From Parapedobacter koreensis (GTDB lineage: Bacteria > Bacteroidota > Bacteroidia > Sphingobacteriales > Sphingobacteriaceae): a stretch of 64,000 bases of DNA. Position 1 is the stretch's first letter; every line of letters starts with the position of its first letter. A program made the translations under genes and the position numbers. The DNA is taken from contig NZ_FNZR01000013.1 of assembly GCF_900109365.1 (NCBI RefSeq), positions 1 through 64,000 of the forward strand. The letters run 5' to 3'. Shown here piece by piece: positions 53,254 through 62,375 of this stretch. The notes below the pieces were generated by a model. That model saw only the letters and a program-made list of their open reading frames with translations. It did not search any database and was not told the origin of the DNA.

Positions 53254-54090
53254 TCATGTGTTTTGATAATTTACCAATTCGGTAGCTTCCTGAATGATTC
53301 TTCGCTTTTTGCGGGGGGCGCAATCCAGTGCCGCCAGGTGTGTTTCATCCTCAAGCAAGTCTTTTACCAGGATACACCTGCGGACCAGGAGCTGGTCTTT
53401 TTCGGCCTTATTGAGGGTCGTCAGACACGTGACCGGGTATAAACCTGCATTATCCACGCGGCGTTTGATACTGCTTTCCTCGGGATAATCCCAAGCAAGG
53501 AGGTTCAGGCCATAATATTGTGAAAAACGGATGGAATCCGTCGTCATATAGGCATTGGTGACCAGCCATCCCGCTGTAAACGATAGCTGCCTGCCGAAGA
53601 AAGTGAATTCACGGCCTTCGAAATCCTTCACCCGCGATAGAAAATACATGGGTGTCGTCACCGTGATTTTTGCGTCGTCCGTATTGCGGAATTTACATTC
53701 TATCAATAGCAGTTCGTCATCTTTTTGTGCCACTACGTCCACTTCGTGGGTTACCGCATTGCCGACCAGCAATTGGCCGGTGATCGTTTGGTAATGCGCA
53801 TGCCGAAAGAGCCTGGCCACCCATTGCTCGAAGTAGTAACCCGCTGGTCCCAAATCTTTAAGGGCCCGTTTCAAGCTGTAGCGGGCAGCAAAGGAGTCGG
53901 CTTCCCTTTTCAGTAAGCGGAAAGCAAGCCGGTAAAGATCGCTGGTGCTCATCCCATCGTAGACCATGGGCTTCATGGTGTCCCATACCCCGTCCACCAC
54001 ATCAGGCGAGGCCCCCGATTTGGAAAGAGAGCCTTTTAAACGGTTGACGTCAAACGTTACGAGTTCACCGGAATATTTCTTCACTTGCAT
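53254..54090 (-). CDS. ATP-cone domain protein with Mrr-like PD-(D/E)xK nuclease domain
   Basis: About 278 residues from the ATG at 54090 (MQVKKYSGELVTFDVNRLKG). Residues 1-90 are an ATP-cone (LVTFDVNRLKGSLSKSGAS; MSTSDLYRLAFRLLKREADSFAARYSLKRALKDLG), the allosteric ATP/dATP-binding unit of ribonucleotide reductases and NrdR. The C-terminal half has GYYFEQWVARLF, then HEVDVVAQKDDELLLIECKFRN with D and ExK, the Mrr-like catalytic pattern. The combination suggests a nucleotide-sensing nuclease; repair or defence roles are both possible. It precedes the LOG and ABC genes in the same operon. Confidence 0.82.
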   Translation of the reverse strand: MQVKKYSGELVTFDVNRLKGSLSKSGASPDVVDGVWDTMKPMVYDGMSTSDLYRLAFRLLKREADSFAARYSLKRALKDLGPAGYYFEQWVARLFRHAHYQTITGQLLVGNAVTHEVDVVAQKDDELLLIECKFRNTDDAKITVTTPMYFLSRVKDFEGREFTFFGRQLSFTAGWLVTNAYMTTDSIRFSQYYGLNLLAWDYPEESSIKRRVDNAGLYPVTCLTTLNKAEKDQLLVRRCILVKDLLEDETHLAALDCAPRKKRRIIQEATELVNYQNT

Positions 54091-54183
54091 AAGCCAGCCG
54101 TGTTTCGATGGTGGCAATATGCATATTTTTTAGGGGGATGCCAAATTTTGCATTACAACGCTTTGTTTACGCATTGGGTAGCT

Positions 54184-54921
54184 TCAGGCAATACCACCGA
54201 TTAGTGGGGCCTGCGGTTGCCAACTTTCCAATAAGGCGGGCAACTGGCTGAAATCGCCAATTTCAGCATCCGATATTTCCAGCTCGTCGATACCCCATTC
54301 TTCCCAGCCCATGACGTTGAGCCAAATGGTCTTGCAACCCACGGCCTTTGAAGGCAAGATATCCCGGTTGTAGGAGTCGCCCACGGCCACACACTCTTCG
54401 GGCGAATATCCCAAGCGACTAACGCCCTTTTCGTAAATCTCTGTATTGAAATGCATCACAGAGGTGCTGGATTCTACAACGTCTGCAAAATACTGTTTAA
54501 TGCCAAATTCAGTGAGTACGGCGTCTAAGTTGCCATAAAAATCGGAGACCAAAACAATGGGAAATGTACTCGACAACCGTTCGAGGATACGCTTCGTGCC
54601 CCTCAGCGTGCGCAGTGCCAAGTTGTTGCATTCCTTTGCCATCGTCTGCACATTGCCATAGTCCAGCTGATAACCTTGCGCCGTCAGGTAGTCGAATTGC
54701 TGGGTGATTTTATGCACCAGTACGTCCAAGAAGACATGGGTAGGTTTGATCACTTCCTCGGTAGCCAATACATTTTCGGAATAGGTGTACGCCCGGTTAA
54801 ACATTGATTTATCTAATCCAATAATGTGCTTTTGGAATTTGTGCCATAGAATAGCCCCCCAATGTTGCCCATTGGTGTCAATGGTGCCTTCATAGTTTAA
54901 TAGAATCCCTCTTGTTTGCAT
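54184..54921 (-). CDS. HAD-like hydrolase with nucleophile Asp replaced by Asn
   Basis: 245 residues with the HAD layout: motif I ILLNYEGTIDTNG, a helical cap, motif II VLVSDFYGNL and motif III/IV EECVAVGDSYNRDILPSKAVG. Relatives read FDYGGTLDTNG at motif I; here the first Asp (the nucleophile) is Asn9 (codon AAC) and the third residue is Glu11. Activity as a phosphatase is therefore doubtful, though the fold and the acidic GDS...D motif are kept. It is a single gene. Confidence 0.85.
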   Translation of the reverse strand: MQTRGILLNYEGTIDTNGQHWGAILWHKFQKHIIGLDKSMFNRAYTYSENVLATEEVIKPTHVFLDVLVHKITQQFDYLTAQGYQLDYGNVQTMAKECNNLALRTLRGTKRILERLSSTFPIVLVSDFYGNLDAVLTEFGIKQYFADVVESSTSVMHFNTEIYEKGVSRLGYSPEECVAVGDSYNRDILPSKAVGCKTIWLNVMGWEEWGIDELEISDAEIGDFSQLPALLESWQPQAPLIGGIA

Positions 54922-55080
54922 GTTGTAATTGTTTAATCGATAACAGACGTTTTGACTTTTTATTTTTATAAGTCAAAAGTATAAAATAATTCGGGTGTTA
55001 AATTTAATTTCTTCAAGTAGACGATAATAATGACCCATAAATTACAATCTGGAATGTTAAAACATGTAAACTATTGTATT

Positions 55081-56199
55081 TCAGTTTGTTTTGCGGTAAT
55101 TTAATGTTGCCCATCCATTCAGTATAACGGCAAATCCCAGCATGGCACATAAATGTGGGAAGACGTCGGCCCAGCCGCTTCCTTTGAGCACAATCATGCG
55201 CATGACCTCCACCAGGTAGCTCACCGGATTCAGCCGGGATAGGGCTTTGGCCCACGGGGGCATGCTATCGATGGAAGTAAACAGCCCACCCATCAGGATA
55301 AAAATCATCATGAAGAAAAACATAATGAACATGGCTTGCTGCTGCGTATCCGTATAGGTAGATATCAGCAAACCGAAGCCCAATACCGCCAATAGGTAAA
55401 TGCCTACAAAACCATACATGGCTGATATGCTGCCCTGGGGAAAAATGCCGTAGATCACCCATGAAACCAGCAAGCCAACGGTAAAGACCACATTGCCCAA
55501 TACCCAAAAGGGAATGAGCTTGCCAAGGATGAAATGGTGCTTTTTGATGGGGGTTACGTTGATTTGTTCGATGGTGCCGATTTCTTTTTCTTTGACAATG
55601 TTCAGTGCGGAGAGGAATCCGCCCACCATGGTCAGCAGAATGGCCAAGATCCCCGGCACCATGAAAAACTGGTAGTTCAGCAGGGGATTGAAGCGGTTGG
55701 ATGGTACTACTTCAATGGTGGAAACCGGCTGGAAACGTGTAGGTGTCATCCATTCCATGCGGATATCCTCGTTGTAGTCGCGCAGGATGCGGGTAAGGTA
55801 AGCACTTCCCAAACCCGCCTTGGTGCCGTTGATGGCGTTGACGGCAATGAACAATTGCTGGTGGCCGTCGCGGATAAGCTCGCGCTCGAAACCGCGTGGT
55901 ATCTCCAGCGTGAGGTCGGCTTTGTCCTGCTCAATGAGGTGATAGGCTTCCTTGAGTGATGCAGGATACCCTTGTAGCCTGAAATAGCCCGAAGCGGTAA
56001 TCTTCGAAACCAACTGCCGGGAGTAGGGCGAATGGTCGTGATCTACCACCGACAGGTTGATGTTTTTGACCTCGTAGTCGGCGGCAAGCGGCAGGATGAT
56101 GAGCTGCATCACGGGCATCACCAGGATAAGCGCGAGGATGGCCCGGTTCCTGAAAATCTGTCGGAACTCTTTTTGGAGTAAAAATTTAAGGATTCTCAT
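55081..56199 (-). CDS. ABC-2 type permease (YbhR/YhiI-operon type), second permease
   Basis: 372 residues. An N-terminal membrane helix (RAILALILVMPVMQLIILPLAA) is followed by a large periplasmic domain, then five helices from about residue 180 (MVPGILAILLTMVGGFLSALNIVKEKEIGTIEQINVTPI contains the conserved ABC-2 EKExGTxEQ segment). It overlaps the first permease gene by 4 bp. With its partner it makes the membrane part of an exporter fed by the two ATPases. Confidence 0.92.
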   Translation of the reverse strand: MRILKFLLQKEFRQIFRNRAILALILVMPVMQLIILPLAADYEVKNINLSVVDHDHSPYSRQLVSKITASGYFRLQGYPASLKEAYHLIEQDKADLTLEIPRGFERELIRDGHQQLFIAVNAINGTKAGLGSAYLTRILRDYNEDIRMEWMTPTRFQPVSTIEVVPSNRFNPLLNYQFFMVPGILAILLTMVGGFLSALNIVKEKEIGTIEQINVTPIKKHHFILGKLIPFWVLGNVVFTVGLLVSWVIYGIFPQGSISAMYGFVGIYLLAVLGFGLLISTYTDTQQQAMFIMFFFMMIFILMGGLFTSIDSMPPWAKALSRLNPVSYLVEVMRMIVLKGSGWADVFPHLCAMLGFAVILNGWATLNYRKTN

Positions 56200-57302
56200 T
56201 CCAGTCGTATCTTAAAACTCTTTAAACTGATGAGGAAGAAAAACAATGTAATGCCGCACAGTACCAGCGTCTCTTTCCAAATCCCCTCCAAGCCTACACC
56301 CTTTATCATGATGGATTTCACGATGATGTAAAACCACTTGGCGGGGACGATGTTGGAAAAAACCTGTAACGGCATAGGCATGTTTTCAATGGGAAACATG
56401 AACCCACTGAACATCATGGTGGGCAGCAGCATCCCCATCAAGGAAATGAGCATGGCCACTTGCTGGGATTGGGCCTTGATGGAGATAAAAATTCCTAAGG
56501 TGAGGCAGGTGATGATGAACAATGTACTTTCGGCAAACAGCAGCAGCCAGCTGCCCGCCACGGGGAGTTGCAACACCCATACACTCATCGACAAGATGGA
56601 AAGCACGTTGACCAATGACAGCAACAGGTAGGGGACAGCCTTGGCGAGGATGACCCACATCGGCTTGAACGGTGAGACCAGCAAAACTTCCATGGTACCG
56701 GTTTCTTTTTCGCGCACAATGGAGATGGCCGTCATCATTACCGATACCAGCATCAGCACCAGTGCCATCACGCCCGGCACAAAATTGGGCGCTCCTTTGA
56801 GCTGCGGGTTGTACAGCATGTGGACTTCGGGTGTGATGCGATAAGGCAATCCATTACCCTCATTCAACTCCGTCTGGTAATCCTGAATGATGGACGAGAC
56901 GTAGCTGGTCAGGGTTGTTGCGGTGTTGGGGTCTGACGCATCCGCGATGACCTGTATTTGCGCATGGTTTTGATGGATGAGGTCGTTTCGGAATTGGGCG
57001 GGAAATACAATAGCCAGTTTGATGTTGCCCTCTTTGAATGCGGCTTCCATGCGGTTTTGATCCATCACATCCTCTTGGATTTCAAAATAGTTGCTGGCCG
57101 CAAGGCGGTTGGTGATGCGCCGGGATGCCTCATCCTTGGCTTGATCTATCACGATAATCCGCGCGTTCTTGATTTCGTTGGTAAGCGCAAACCCAAAAAT
57201 AAGGATCTGTGCAAGCGGCATACCAAAGAGAATCAGCAGCGTTCTTCTGTCGCGCAGCACATGGAAAAATTCTTTTTTGACAAATGTGATAAATTGCTTC
57301 AT
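56196..57302 (-). CDS. ABC-2 type permease, first permease
   Basis: About 368 residues from the ATG at 57302 (MKQFITFVKKEFFHVLRDRRTLL); an in-frame extension upstream overlaps the ATPase gene and is rejected. The layout is the same as the partner permease: N-terminal helix (LILFGMPLAQILIFGFAL), periplasmic domain, five helices with VREKETGTMEVLLVSPFKP. It starts one base before the preceding stop. Confidence 0.92.
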   Translation of the reverse strand: MKQFITFVKKEFFHVLRDRRTLLILFGMPLAQILIFGFALTNEIKNARIIVIDQAKDEASRRITNRLAASNYFEIQEDVMDQNRMEAAFKEGNIKLAIVFPAQFRNDLIHQNHAQIQVIADASDPNTATTLTSYVSSIIQDYQTELNEGNGLPYRITPEVHMLYNPQLKGAPNFVPGVMALVLMLVSVMMTAISIVREKETGTMEVLLVSPFKPMWVILAKAVPYLLLSLVNVLSILSMSVWVLQLPVAGSWLLLFAESTLFIITCLTLGIFISIKAQSQQVAMLISLMGMLLPTMMFSGFMFPIENMPMPLQVFSNIVPAKWFYIIVKSIMIKGVGLEGIWKETLVLCGITLFFFLISLKSFKIRLE

Positions 57303-57303
57303 G

Positions 57304-58050
57304 TTAATCTCCTCTTTTCGCGCCACGGGCCAATTGATAGAACACGCCGTCCATGGAAGGCTCATTGAATTGTCGTTTCAGTTCTCCGGGAGTACCCAAG
57401 GCGTTGATGCGACCATCCACCATAATGGAGATGCGGTTGCAATATTCGGCTTCATCCATATAATGCGTGGTCACGAATACCGTGATACCGCTTTCGGCGG
57501 CCTCATAAATCATGGCCCAGAACTGCCTGCGGGTCACCGGGTCGACCCCGCCGGTGGGTTCGTCCAGGAATACGATACGTGGTTCATGCAATATCGACAC
57601 GGAAAATGCGAGCTTCTGTTTCCAACCCAGCGGCAGTTCGCCGACGAGCTTTTTGCGCTCGGCTTGCAGCCCCAGGCGCTCAATCAACACTTCGCTTTTT
57701 GATTTGAGCTGGTGGTTGTCCAGTCCGTATATTCCGCCGAAAAAGCGGATGTTTTCGAGTACCGTGAGGTCTTCGTACAGGGAAAACTTCTGGCTCATGT
57801 AGCCGATGTGGCGTTTGATTTGCTCGGTTTGCCGGTAAATGTCAAATCCGGCAATCGTTGCCCGGCCGGAAGAGGGGATAGACAGGCCGCAGAGCATGCG
57901 CATGGCTGTGGTCTTACCGGCTCCGTTGGCTCCCAAAAAACCGAATATCTCTCCCTTATACACCTCAAAGGTGATTTCGTTTGTGGCGATGAAATCGCCG
58001 AACCGCTTGGTCAGTTTTTCGGCGGAGATGACAGGTTCCCTATGTGTCAT
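57304..58050 (-). CDS. ABC transporter ATPase, second nucleotide-binding unit
   Basis: 248 residues. Walker A is LGANGAGKTTAMRML, Walker B is RIVFLDEPTGGVDP, H-loop VTTHYMDEAEYC. The signature is LPLGWKQKLAFSVSIL instead of LSGGxxQ. This degenerate signature is the same as that of the second half of the fused YbhF/YhiH ATPases, so the two ATPase genes here equal the two halves of one YbhF. It overlaps the preceding gene by 11 bp. Confidence 0.93.
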   Translation of the reverse strand: MTHREPVISAEKLTKRFGDFIATNEITFEVYKGEIFGFLGANGAGKTTAMRMLCGLSIPSSGRATIAGFDIYRQTEQIKRHIGYMSQKFSLYEDLTVLENIRFFGGIYGLDNHQLKSKSEVLIERLGLQAERKKLVGELPLGWKQKLAFSVSILHEPRIVFLDEPTGGVDPVTRRQFWAMIYEAAESGITVFVTTHYMDEAEYCNRISIMVDGRINALGTPGELKRQFNEPSMDGVFYQLARGAKRGD

Positions 58051-58963
58051 GGCGTATCAGCATGTTAATGAAACAATCTTCGATGGTAGGCGCAATCGGC
58101 TTTACTTCGATGTCCCCGAAACCTTCGGCTGCGAGGAACCGCGTCAGTTCTTCCGGCAGGTCATGCCCGCCCATGCCCCGCGTATCCAAGTGGATATATT
58201 CGCCGAACAAATAGCTGTGCATATGTGGGTGATACGTGGGTAATACGTGGATAAGACGTGGCAAATCATTGGCTTGGACGGCATACAGACTGCTGGGATA
58301 AGCGTCTGCAATCCCCTGTGGCGAGTCGATCGAGAGGATGCTCCCGTTTTGAATAAGCGCAATGCGGTCGCATAAGGAGGCCTCATCCATATAGGGCGTG
58401 GAAACCAAGATGGTAATGCCCTGTTGCCGGAGGCGCTTCAGCATCTCCCAAAACTCCCGGCGGGATACCGGATCCACGCCGGTGGTGGGCTCATCGAGGA
58501 AAAGCACGGTGGGTTTGTGTATCAATGCACAGCAAAGCGCCAGCTTTTGTTTCATTCCACCTGACAGCTTGCCTGCCCGGCGTTTGCCAAAAGGGGCAAT
58601 CTGCACGTAAATGTCCTCGATGAGGTGATAGTTTTCCTTGACGGTGGTGTTGAAGACAGTGGCAAAGAAATGGAGATTTTCCTCAATGCTGAGATCCGGG
58701 TAGAGCGAAAAGCGACCCGGCATATACCCCACCTTGCTGCGTATCCGCTGATAATCGGTTACGATATCATGCCCGGCTACCGTGGCTGAGCCACTATCCG
58801 GTAGCAATAGGGTGGTGAGCATGCGAAAAATGCTGCTCTTGCCAGCTCCGTCCGGCCCGATGAGGCCAAACAATTCGCCCTTCTCCACCGAAAAGGATAC
58901 GTTGTCCACGGCTTTTACTGTGCCTTTTTGGTACGTCTTGGTGATGTTTGTTGTAGTGACCAT
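58040..58963 (-). CDS. ABC transporter ATPase, first nucleotide-binding unit
   Basis: 307 residues with a canonical domain: Walker A GLIGPDGAGKSSIFRMLTT, signature LSGGMKQKLALCCALIH, Walker B VLFLDEPTTGVDP, H-loop VSTPYMDEASLC (His replaced by Pro-Tyr context). A C-terminal extension of about 90 residues follows (QANDLPRLIHVLPTYHPHMHSYL). It corresponds to the first half of YbhF and lies 15 bp after the HlyD gene. Confidence 0.93.
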   Translation of the reverse strand: MVTTTNITKTYQKGTVKAVDNVSFSVEKGELFGLIGPDGAGKSSIFRMLTTLLLPDSGSATVAGHDIVTDYQRIRSKVGYMPGRFSLYPDLSIEENLHFFATVFNTTVKENYHLIEDIYVQIAPFGKRRAGKLSGGMKQKLALCCALIHKPTVLFLDEPTTGVDPVSRREFWEMLKRLRQQGITILVSTPYMDEASLCDRIALIQNGSILSIDSPQGIADAYPSSLYAVQANDLPRLIHVLPTYHPHMHSYLFGEYIHLDTRGMGGHDLPEELTRFLAAEGFGDIEVKPIAPTIEDCFINMLIRHDT

Positions 58964-58978
58964 ATTGGGAGCTGTTCA

Positions 58979-59869
58979 TTAAAACCTGACGTCCGCATAC
59001 ATGCCGATTTTCAGCAGACCATCGTTTTTTACACGGATTTTGGTCGCATACACCAAGTTTTCCCGTTCGTCCTTGGTCTGGATGGTCTTGGGGGTAAACT
59101 CGGCTTTATCGCTGATCCATTCCACTACACCTCGGTATTCCCGGTAGCCACCGTCCACATCATCCACAAGCACGGTCACTTGCTGGTTCAATTTGAGTTG
59201 GGCAAATTGAGGGCCGGTCACATATGCACGGAGGATGATGGCGGAGAGGTCTGCGATTTTATACAGCGGTTTACCGACGGTGGCCACTTCGTTTGCTTCG
59301 GCATATTTCACGAGCACCGTGCCTTCCACGGGATTGACAATACGGCTTTTGGCCAGCTGGTCTTCCAATTGGGCAACCTGGATTTCGAGTGGCGAAGCCT
59401 CTTGGGTGATGCTGGCAGCCGTGATTCCGAGCGACGATTGCTGGGCCGCGATCTGTTTCTTGATGATGGCTACCTGTGCATCGGCGTCATCCAGTTGTTT
59501 GGGTGTGGCGGCATCGGCTTTCACCAGGTTGGCTATTCGCTGCTGTTCCCGGATGGCTTGGCTCAGCTGTTCTTGCAGCGCAGCCACTTGTGCGGCGATG
59601 TCGGGCCGTTTGCTGAGCACCGCACCGATCTGCGACTGGAGCTGGCGTTTTCTCAGGTATAGCTGCGTACTGTCTATATAGCCCACGGTCTGCCCGGCAT
59701 GGAGCTGTTGCCCTTCCTGGATGTCCAGCGCTTTAATGGCACCGTTGGCCTCAGCTGATACGATGGTTTCCACGGCTTCGAATGTGCCGGAAGCATCATA
59801 TCCGTTCTGGTTGGGGGTGCAAGCGGTCAGCAGGAGTGCTACGATTGCGAATGTTGTTGTATTGTTCAT
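58979..59869 (-). CDS. HlyD-family periplasmic adaptor (lipoprotein)
   Basis: 296 residues with lipobox LLTAC (Cys at about 17). The membrane-fusion pattern is complete: biotinyl-like half (VSAEANGAIKALDIQEGQQLHAGQTVGYIDS), a long coiled coil (residues about 80-185) and the beta barrel (ANEVATVGKPLYKIADLSAIILRAYV). It links the inner-membrane ABC parts with the TolC-like channel. Confidence 0.92.
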   Translation of the reverse strand: MNNTTTFAIVALLLTACTPNQNGYDASGTFEAVETIVSAEANGAIKALDIQEGQQLHAGQTVGYIDSTQLYLRKRQLQSQIGAVLSKRPDIAAQVAALQEQLSQAIREQQRIANLVKADAATPKQLDDADAQVAIIKKQIAAQQSSLGITAASITQEASPLEIQVAQLEDQLAKSRIVNPVEGTVLVKYAEANEVATVGKPLYKIADLSAIILRAYVTGPQFAQLKLNQQVTVLVDDVDGGYREYRGVVEWISDKAEFTPKTIQTKDERENLVYATKIRVKNDGLLKIGMYADVRF

Positions 59870-59912
59870 GGCATTGGTGTTGGGTTATTGATTTATCCGG
59901 CTCATTGGCACG

Positions 59913-61184
59913 TCATTCGTTGCCGGTGGTGTGTTGTATCGCATATAGGGTCATCAATCGCTGAATCTCATGACGGATTTTGGCCACTTTGGCAGTATCC
60001 TCGGCATTCACCTCCCGTAGGTAGTCGGCCGTATTGATGACACCATTTTCCAATTGGGCAAGTGCGGCATTTTTTACCGATGTACGGAGCGCGATGATGG
60101 TATCATCCGTTGCCAGCAGTTGTTCGTATTTCTGCAATTCCGTCGTTTGTTGTCGGACGGCCAGATCCGTATTGAACAGGAAGGTCTCCCGTTGTACATC
60201 GATGGTCTTGTGGCGCATGCCCAGTAGCGCCCGTTCTTTCCTAAGGGTATAGAAACCACTGATGGGAATGGAGAGGCGGACGCCGCCGTAATAATAAGCT
60301 TCCATGTTGTTGCTCAGCATGTTCAATGCTGGCCGGCCGACACCTCCCTGTAGGAATAAGCCCACCATGGGCAGGTTTTTTGCCGTGAGCATTTTTCCTT
60401 CGATGCCCAGCCCCTGTTGTCGGCTGGCATACCAGTCCAGCTCCGGCCGATTGATATCGGGATTCGGTGATATATCTTCCGGTTGCTGCAACACCGTGTG
60501 TTCGTTTAGCGACCGGTTGATGAATAGGCCAAGCACCTGGATATAGGCCTTGCGGGATGCCTGCAATTCGGCTGTTTGCTGTTTTGCCTTGAGTAACTCC
60601 GCTTCAAGCAGGTCGGCACTGCTTTTCAGTGCAGAGCCATTGGCAATGGCCGCCCTGGCCTTGGCCAGTCCGGTGGTCAGATCCTTTTGCAGCAGGTCGT
60701 TCTGTGCCAATTGAGCATCAAGCAGCAACACACCGAAAAACAATTGATTGATGCGCTGTTTAAGGTCATGCAATTGCACTTCGAGGGCTTGTTCCTCCAC
60801 TGCGGCGTTGGCTTCGATGGCTTCTTTTTGCAGCCTTATGCTGCCCCCATCGTACAAACGTTGGTTTACCTCGCCGAATAGTTTGTACTGGTCTTTGCTC
60901 AAAGACGGTACGTCGATTCCCGGTATTTGTAGGGGGATTTGCGTGACCGCCGATTGGTAAGTGGCTTGCCCGTTGATGTTGATTTGCGGCAGGTAGCCGG
61001 TATGTGCTTGCTCGATAGCATATTGGGCACTTTTGGCAATTAAATCATGCTGCTTTATCATGGGATAATTTGCGATGGCTAATGCATGGCTTTCCTGTAG
61101 GGTCAGTGACGGCGTCTGGGCTTGGAGCGATTGCTGCATGGCGAGCAACCAACAGCAAAAAAGGATGACAACGTATTTAATCAT
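59913..61184 (-). CDS. TolC-family outer-membrane efflux protein
   Basis: 423 residues with signal peptide (YVVILFCCWLLAMQQSLQAQ). Two long helical hairpin repeats, SLTLQESHALAIANYPMIKQHDLIAKSAQYAIEQAHTGYLPQI and the second near ANAAVEEQALEVQLHDLKQRI, follow the TolC pattern. It is the first structural gene of the exporter operon, with a palindromic operator 17 bp upstream of its start. Confidence 0.92.
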   Translation of the reverse strand: MIKYVVILFCCWLLAMQQSLQAQTPSLTLQESHALAIANYPMIKQHDLIAKSAQYAIEQAHTGYLPQININGQATYQSAVTQIPLQIPGIDVPSLSKDQYKLFGEVNQRLYDGGSIRLQKEAIEANAAVEEQALEVQLHDLKQRINQLFFGVLLLDAQLAQNDLLQKDLTTGLAKARAAIANGSALKSSADLLEAELLKAKQQTAELQASRKAYIQVLGLFINRSLNEHTVLQQPEDISPNPDINRPELDWYASRQQGLGIEGKMLTAKNLPMVGLFLQGGVGRPALNMLSNNMEAYYYGGVRLSIPISGFYTLRKERALLGMRHKTIDVQRETFLFNTDLAVRQQTTELQKYEQLLATDDTIIALRTSVKNAALAQLENGVINTADYLREVNAEDTAKVAKIRHEIQRLMTLYAIQHTTGNE

Positions 61185-61201
61185 ATTATTTATTATTTTG
61201 A

Positions 61202-61219
61202 ATTAATCATTTGATTAAT
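61202..61219. promoter_or_regulatory. Operator palindrome 1, exporter operon
   Basis: ATTAATCATTTGATTAAT is an 8-2-8 perfect palindrome, 17 bp before the tolC start and just after the tetR stop. The same core recurs at 61921. Confidence 0.75.
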
Positions 61220-61251
61220 GTTGGTATAAAAAATATAACCCCGCTATACTA

Positions 61252-61866
61252 CTATTTGGCGTCCAGCATGGCTTGAAACCATGTTTTAATTAATTTTTTC
61301 CGTTCATTCATCAGCACGACCGCCCGTTCGGATGGGATGCCTGTAATCAACTGTATAAGCGGCTTGCCGATAAAGGGGAAGATAATCAATCCCAACATAT
61401 TGAATATGAAGTGCAATGGATCGATATCAGGACGCCTTGCCGCCAATTGCTTGAAGAATGCGGAATTAACGATCTTCGTTTTGGTCATGATTAAATTGGC
61501 AAACTTCTCCGGGTTATTCCGGATTTCGCCCAACACGAACAAGGGAATATCGGGATTGGCTATAAGGGTACTGATGTAGTGCTCGGATATATCTTCCACT
61601 TTTTCTTCGATGGTGGTCTTTTCATCCGTGAGGACAGGGCCTATTTTGCCCAGCAGTAGCTGCATCTTCTCCATGATGACGATTTCGAAGAGCTTTTCCT
61701 TGCTGCGGAAGTAGTAGTTCAGGAGTGCCAGGTTGATGCCCGCTTCTTCGGCAATGTCGCGTGTTCGCGTAGCAGCATAGCCTTTTTTGGTAAATACCTG
61801 ACGAGCAGCTTCCTTGATTTTTTCTTCCGTGCTTAAATCGCCCGTGATGTCCTTTTTCTTTGCCAT
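61252..61866 (-). CDS. TetR-family regulator of the exporter operon
   Basis: 204 residues. The helix-turn-helix is TEEKIKEAARQVFTKKGYAATRTRDIAEEAGINLALLNYYFRSKEKLFEIVIMEKM; the C-domain is helical and resembles the CecR/YbiH group, the regulators of YbhGFSR exporters. It is the first gene of the minus-strand operon. Matching palindromes lie upstream of it and upstream of tolC, so it should repress both itself and the exporter. Confidence 0.93.
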   Translation of the reverse strand: MAKKKDITGDLSTEEKIKEAARQVFTKKGYAATRTRDIAEEAGINLALLNYYFRSKEKLFEIVIMEKMQLLLGKIGPVLTDEKTTIEEKVEDISEHYISTLIANPDIPLFVLGEIRNNPEKFANLIMTKTKIVNSAFFKQLAARRPDIDPLHFIFNMLGLIIFPFIGKPLIQLITGIPSERAVVLMNERKKLIKTWFQAMLDAK

Positions 61867-61920
61867 GGATGGTTATTGTACCGAGCAAAACTAAAAAGGA
61901 TTTTTGATTTAACCAAATAT

Positions 61921-61938
61921 TTTAATCATTTGATTAAA
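61921..61938. promoter_or_regulatory. Operator palindrome 2, tetR upstream region
   Basis: TTTAATCATTTGATTAAA is an 8-2-8 perfect palindrome sharing its 16-bp core with the copy at 61202. It lies 54 bp before the tetR start. Confidence 0.75.
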
Positions 61939-61986
61939 AATTGCAAAAGAGCAATTTTCATGGCACATCATCATTCAAATCTGTTG

Positions 61987-62364
61987 TCAAACTGTTTTGC
62001 CGACCGCCATTCCCACCCATACCAGCGCGATGCCCAGTACGACGCTGAGTAAGGTATAAGCAACCGCCAGGAATGCTTGTTGCTGCTCGATGAGGAGCAG
62101 GTTTTCATTGGCAAACGTCGAAAAAGTGGTGTATCCGCCACAGAATCCCGTGACAAGCAGTAGACGCAGGTTGCTATTGTCATAGGGGGGCTGGCTGAAA
62201 ATGCCCAGCAGCAAGCCGATAAGGAAGCAACCCGAAAGGTTGATCAATAAGGTAGGGATAGGAAATGCACCATGAACAAGCCTGCCGGTCAATATCGATA
62301 CCAGAAACCGGAGCATGCTCCCCACTGCTCCGCCTATACCCACTGCGATAAGTTGTTTGAACAT
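61987..62364 (-). CDS. crcB: Fluoride exporter CrcB/Fluc
   Basis: 125 residues, four membrane helices. GIGGAVGSMLRFL and NLSGCFLIGLLLG carry the conserved Asn, and GFCGGYTTFSTFANE is the central ion-pathway signature with the TFSTF Phe residues. Single-gene Fluc forms a dual-topology homodimer that exports fluoride. It begins 11 bp after the AraC-like gene; no fluoride riboswitch was recognised upstream. Confidence 0.95.
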   Translation of the reverse strand: MFKQLIAVGIGGAVGSMLRFLVSILTGRLVHGAFPIPTLLINLSGCFLIGLLLGIFSQPPYDNSNLRLLLVTGFCGGYTTFSTFANENLLLIEQQQAFLAVAYTLLSVVLGIALVWVGMAVGKTV

Positions 62365-62375
62365 AAAGGGCGATT

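Noticed and set aside
62365-62375. A fluoride riboswitch in front of crcB
   Set aside because: Only 11 bp separate crcB from the upstream gene; there is no room for the structure.
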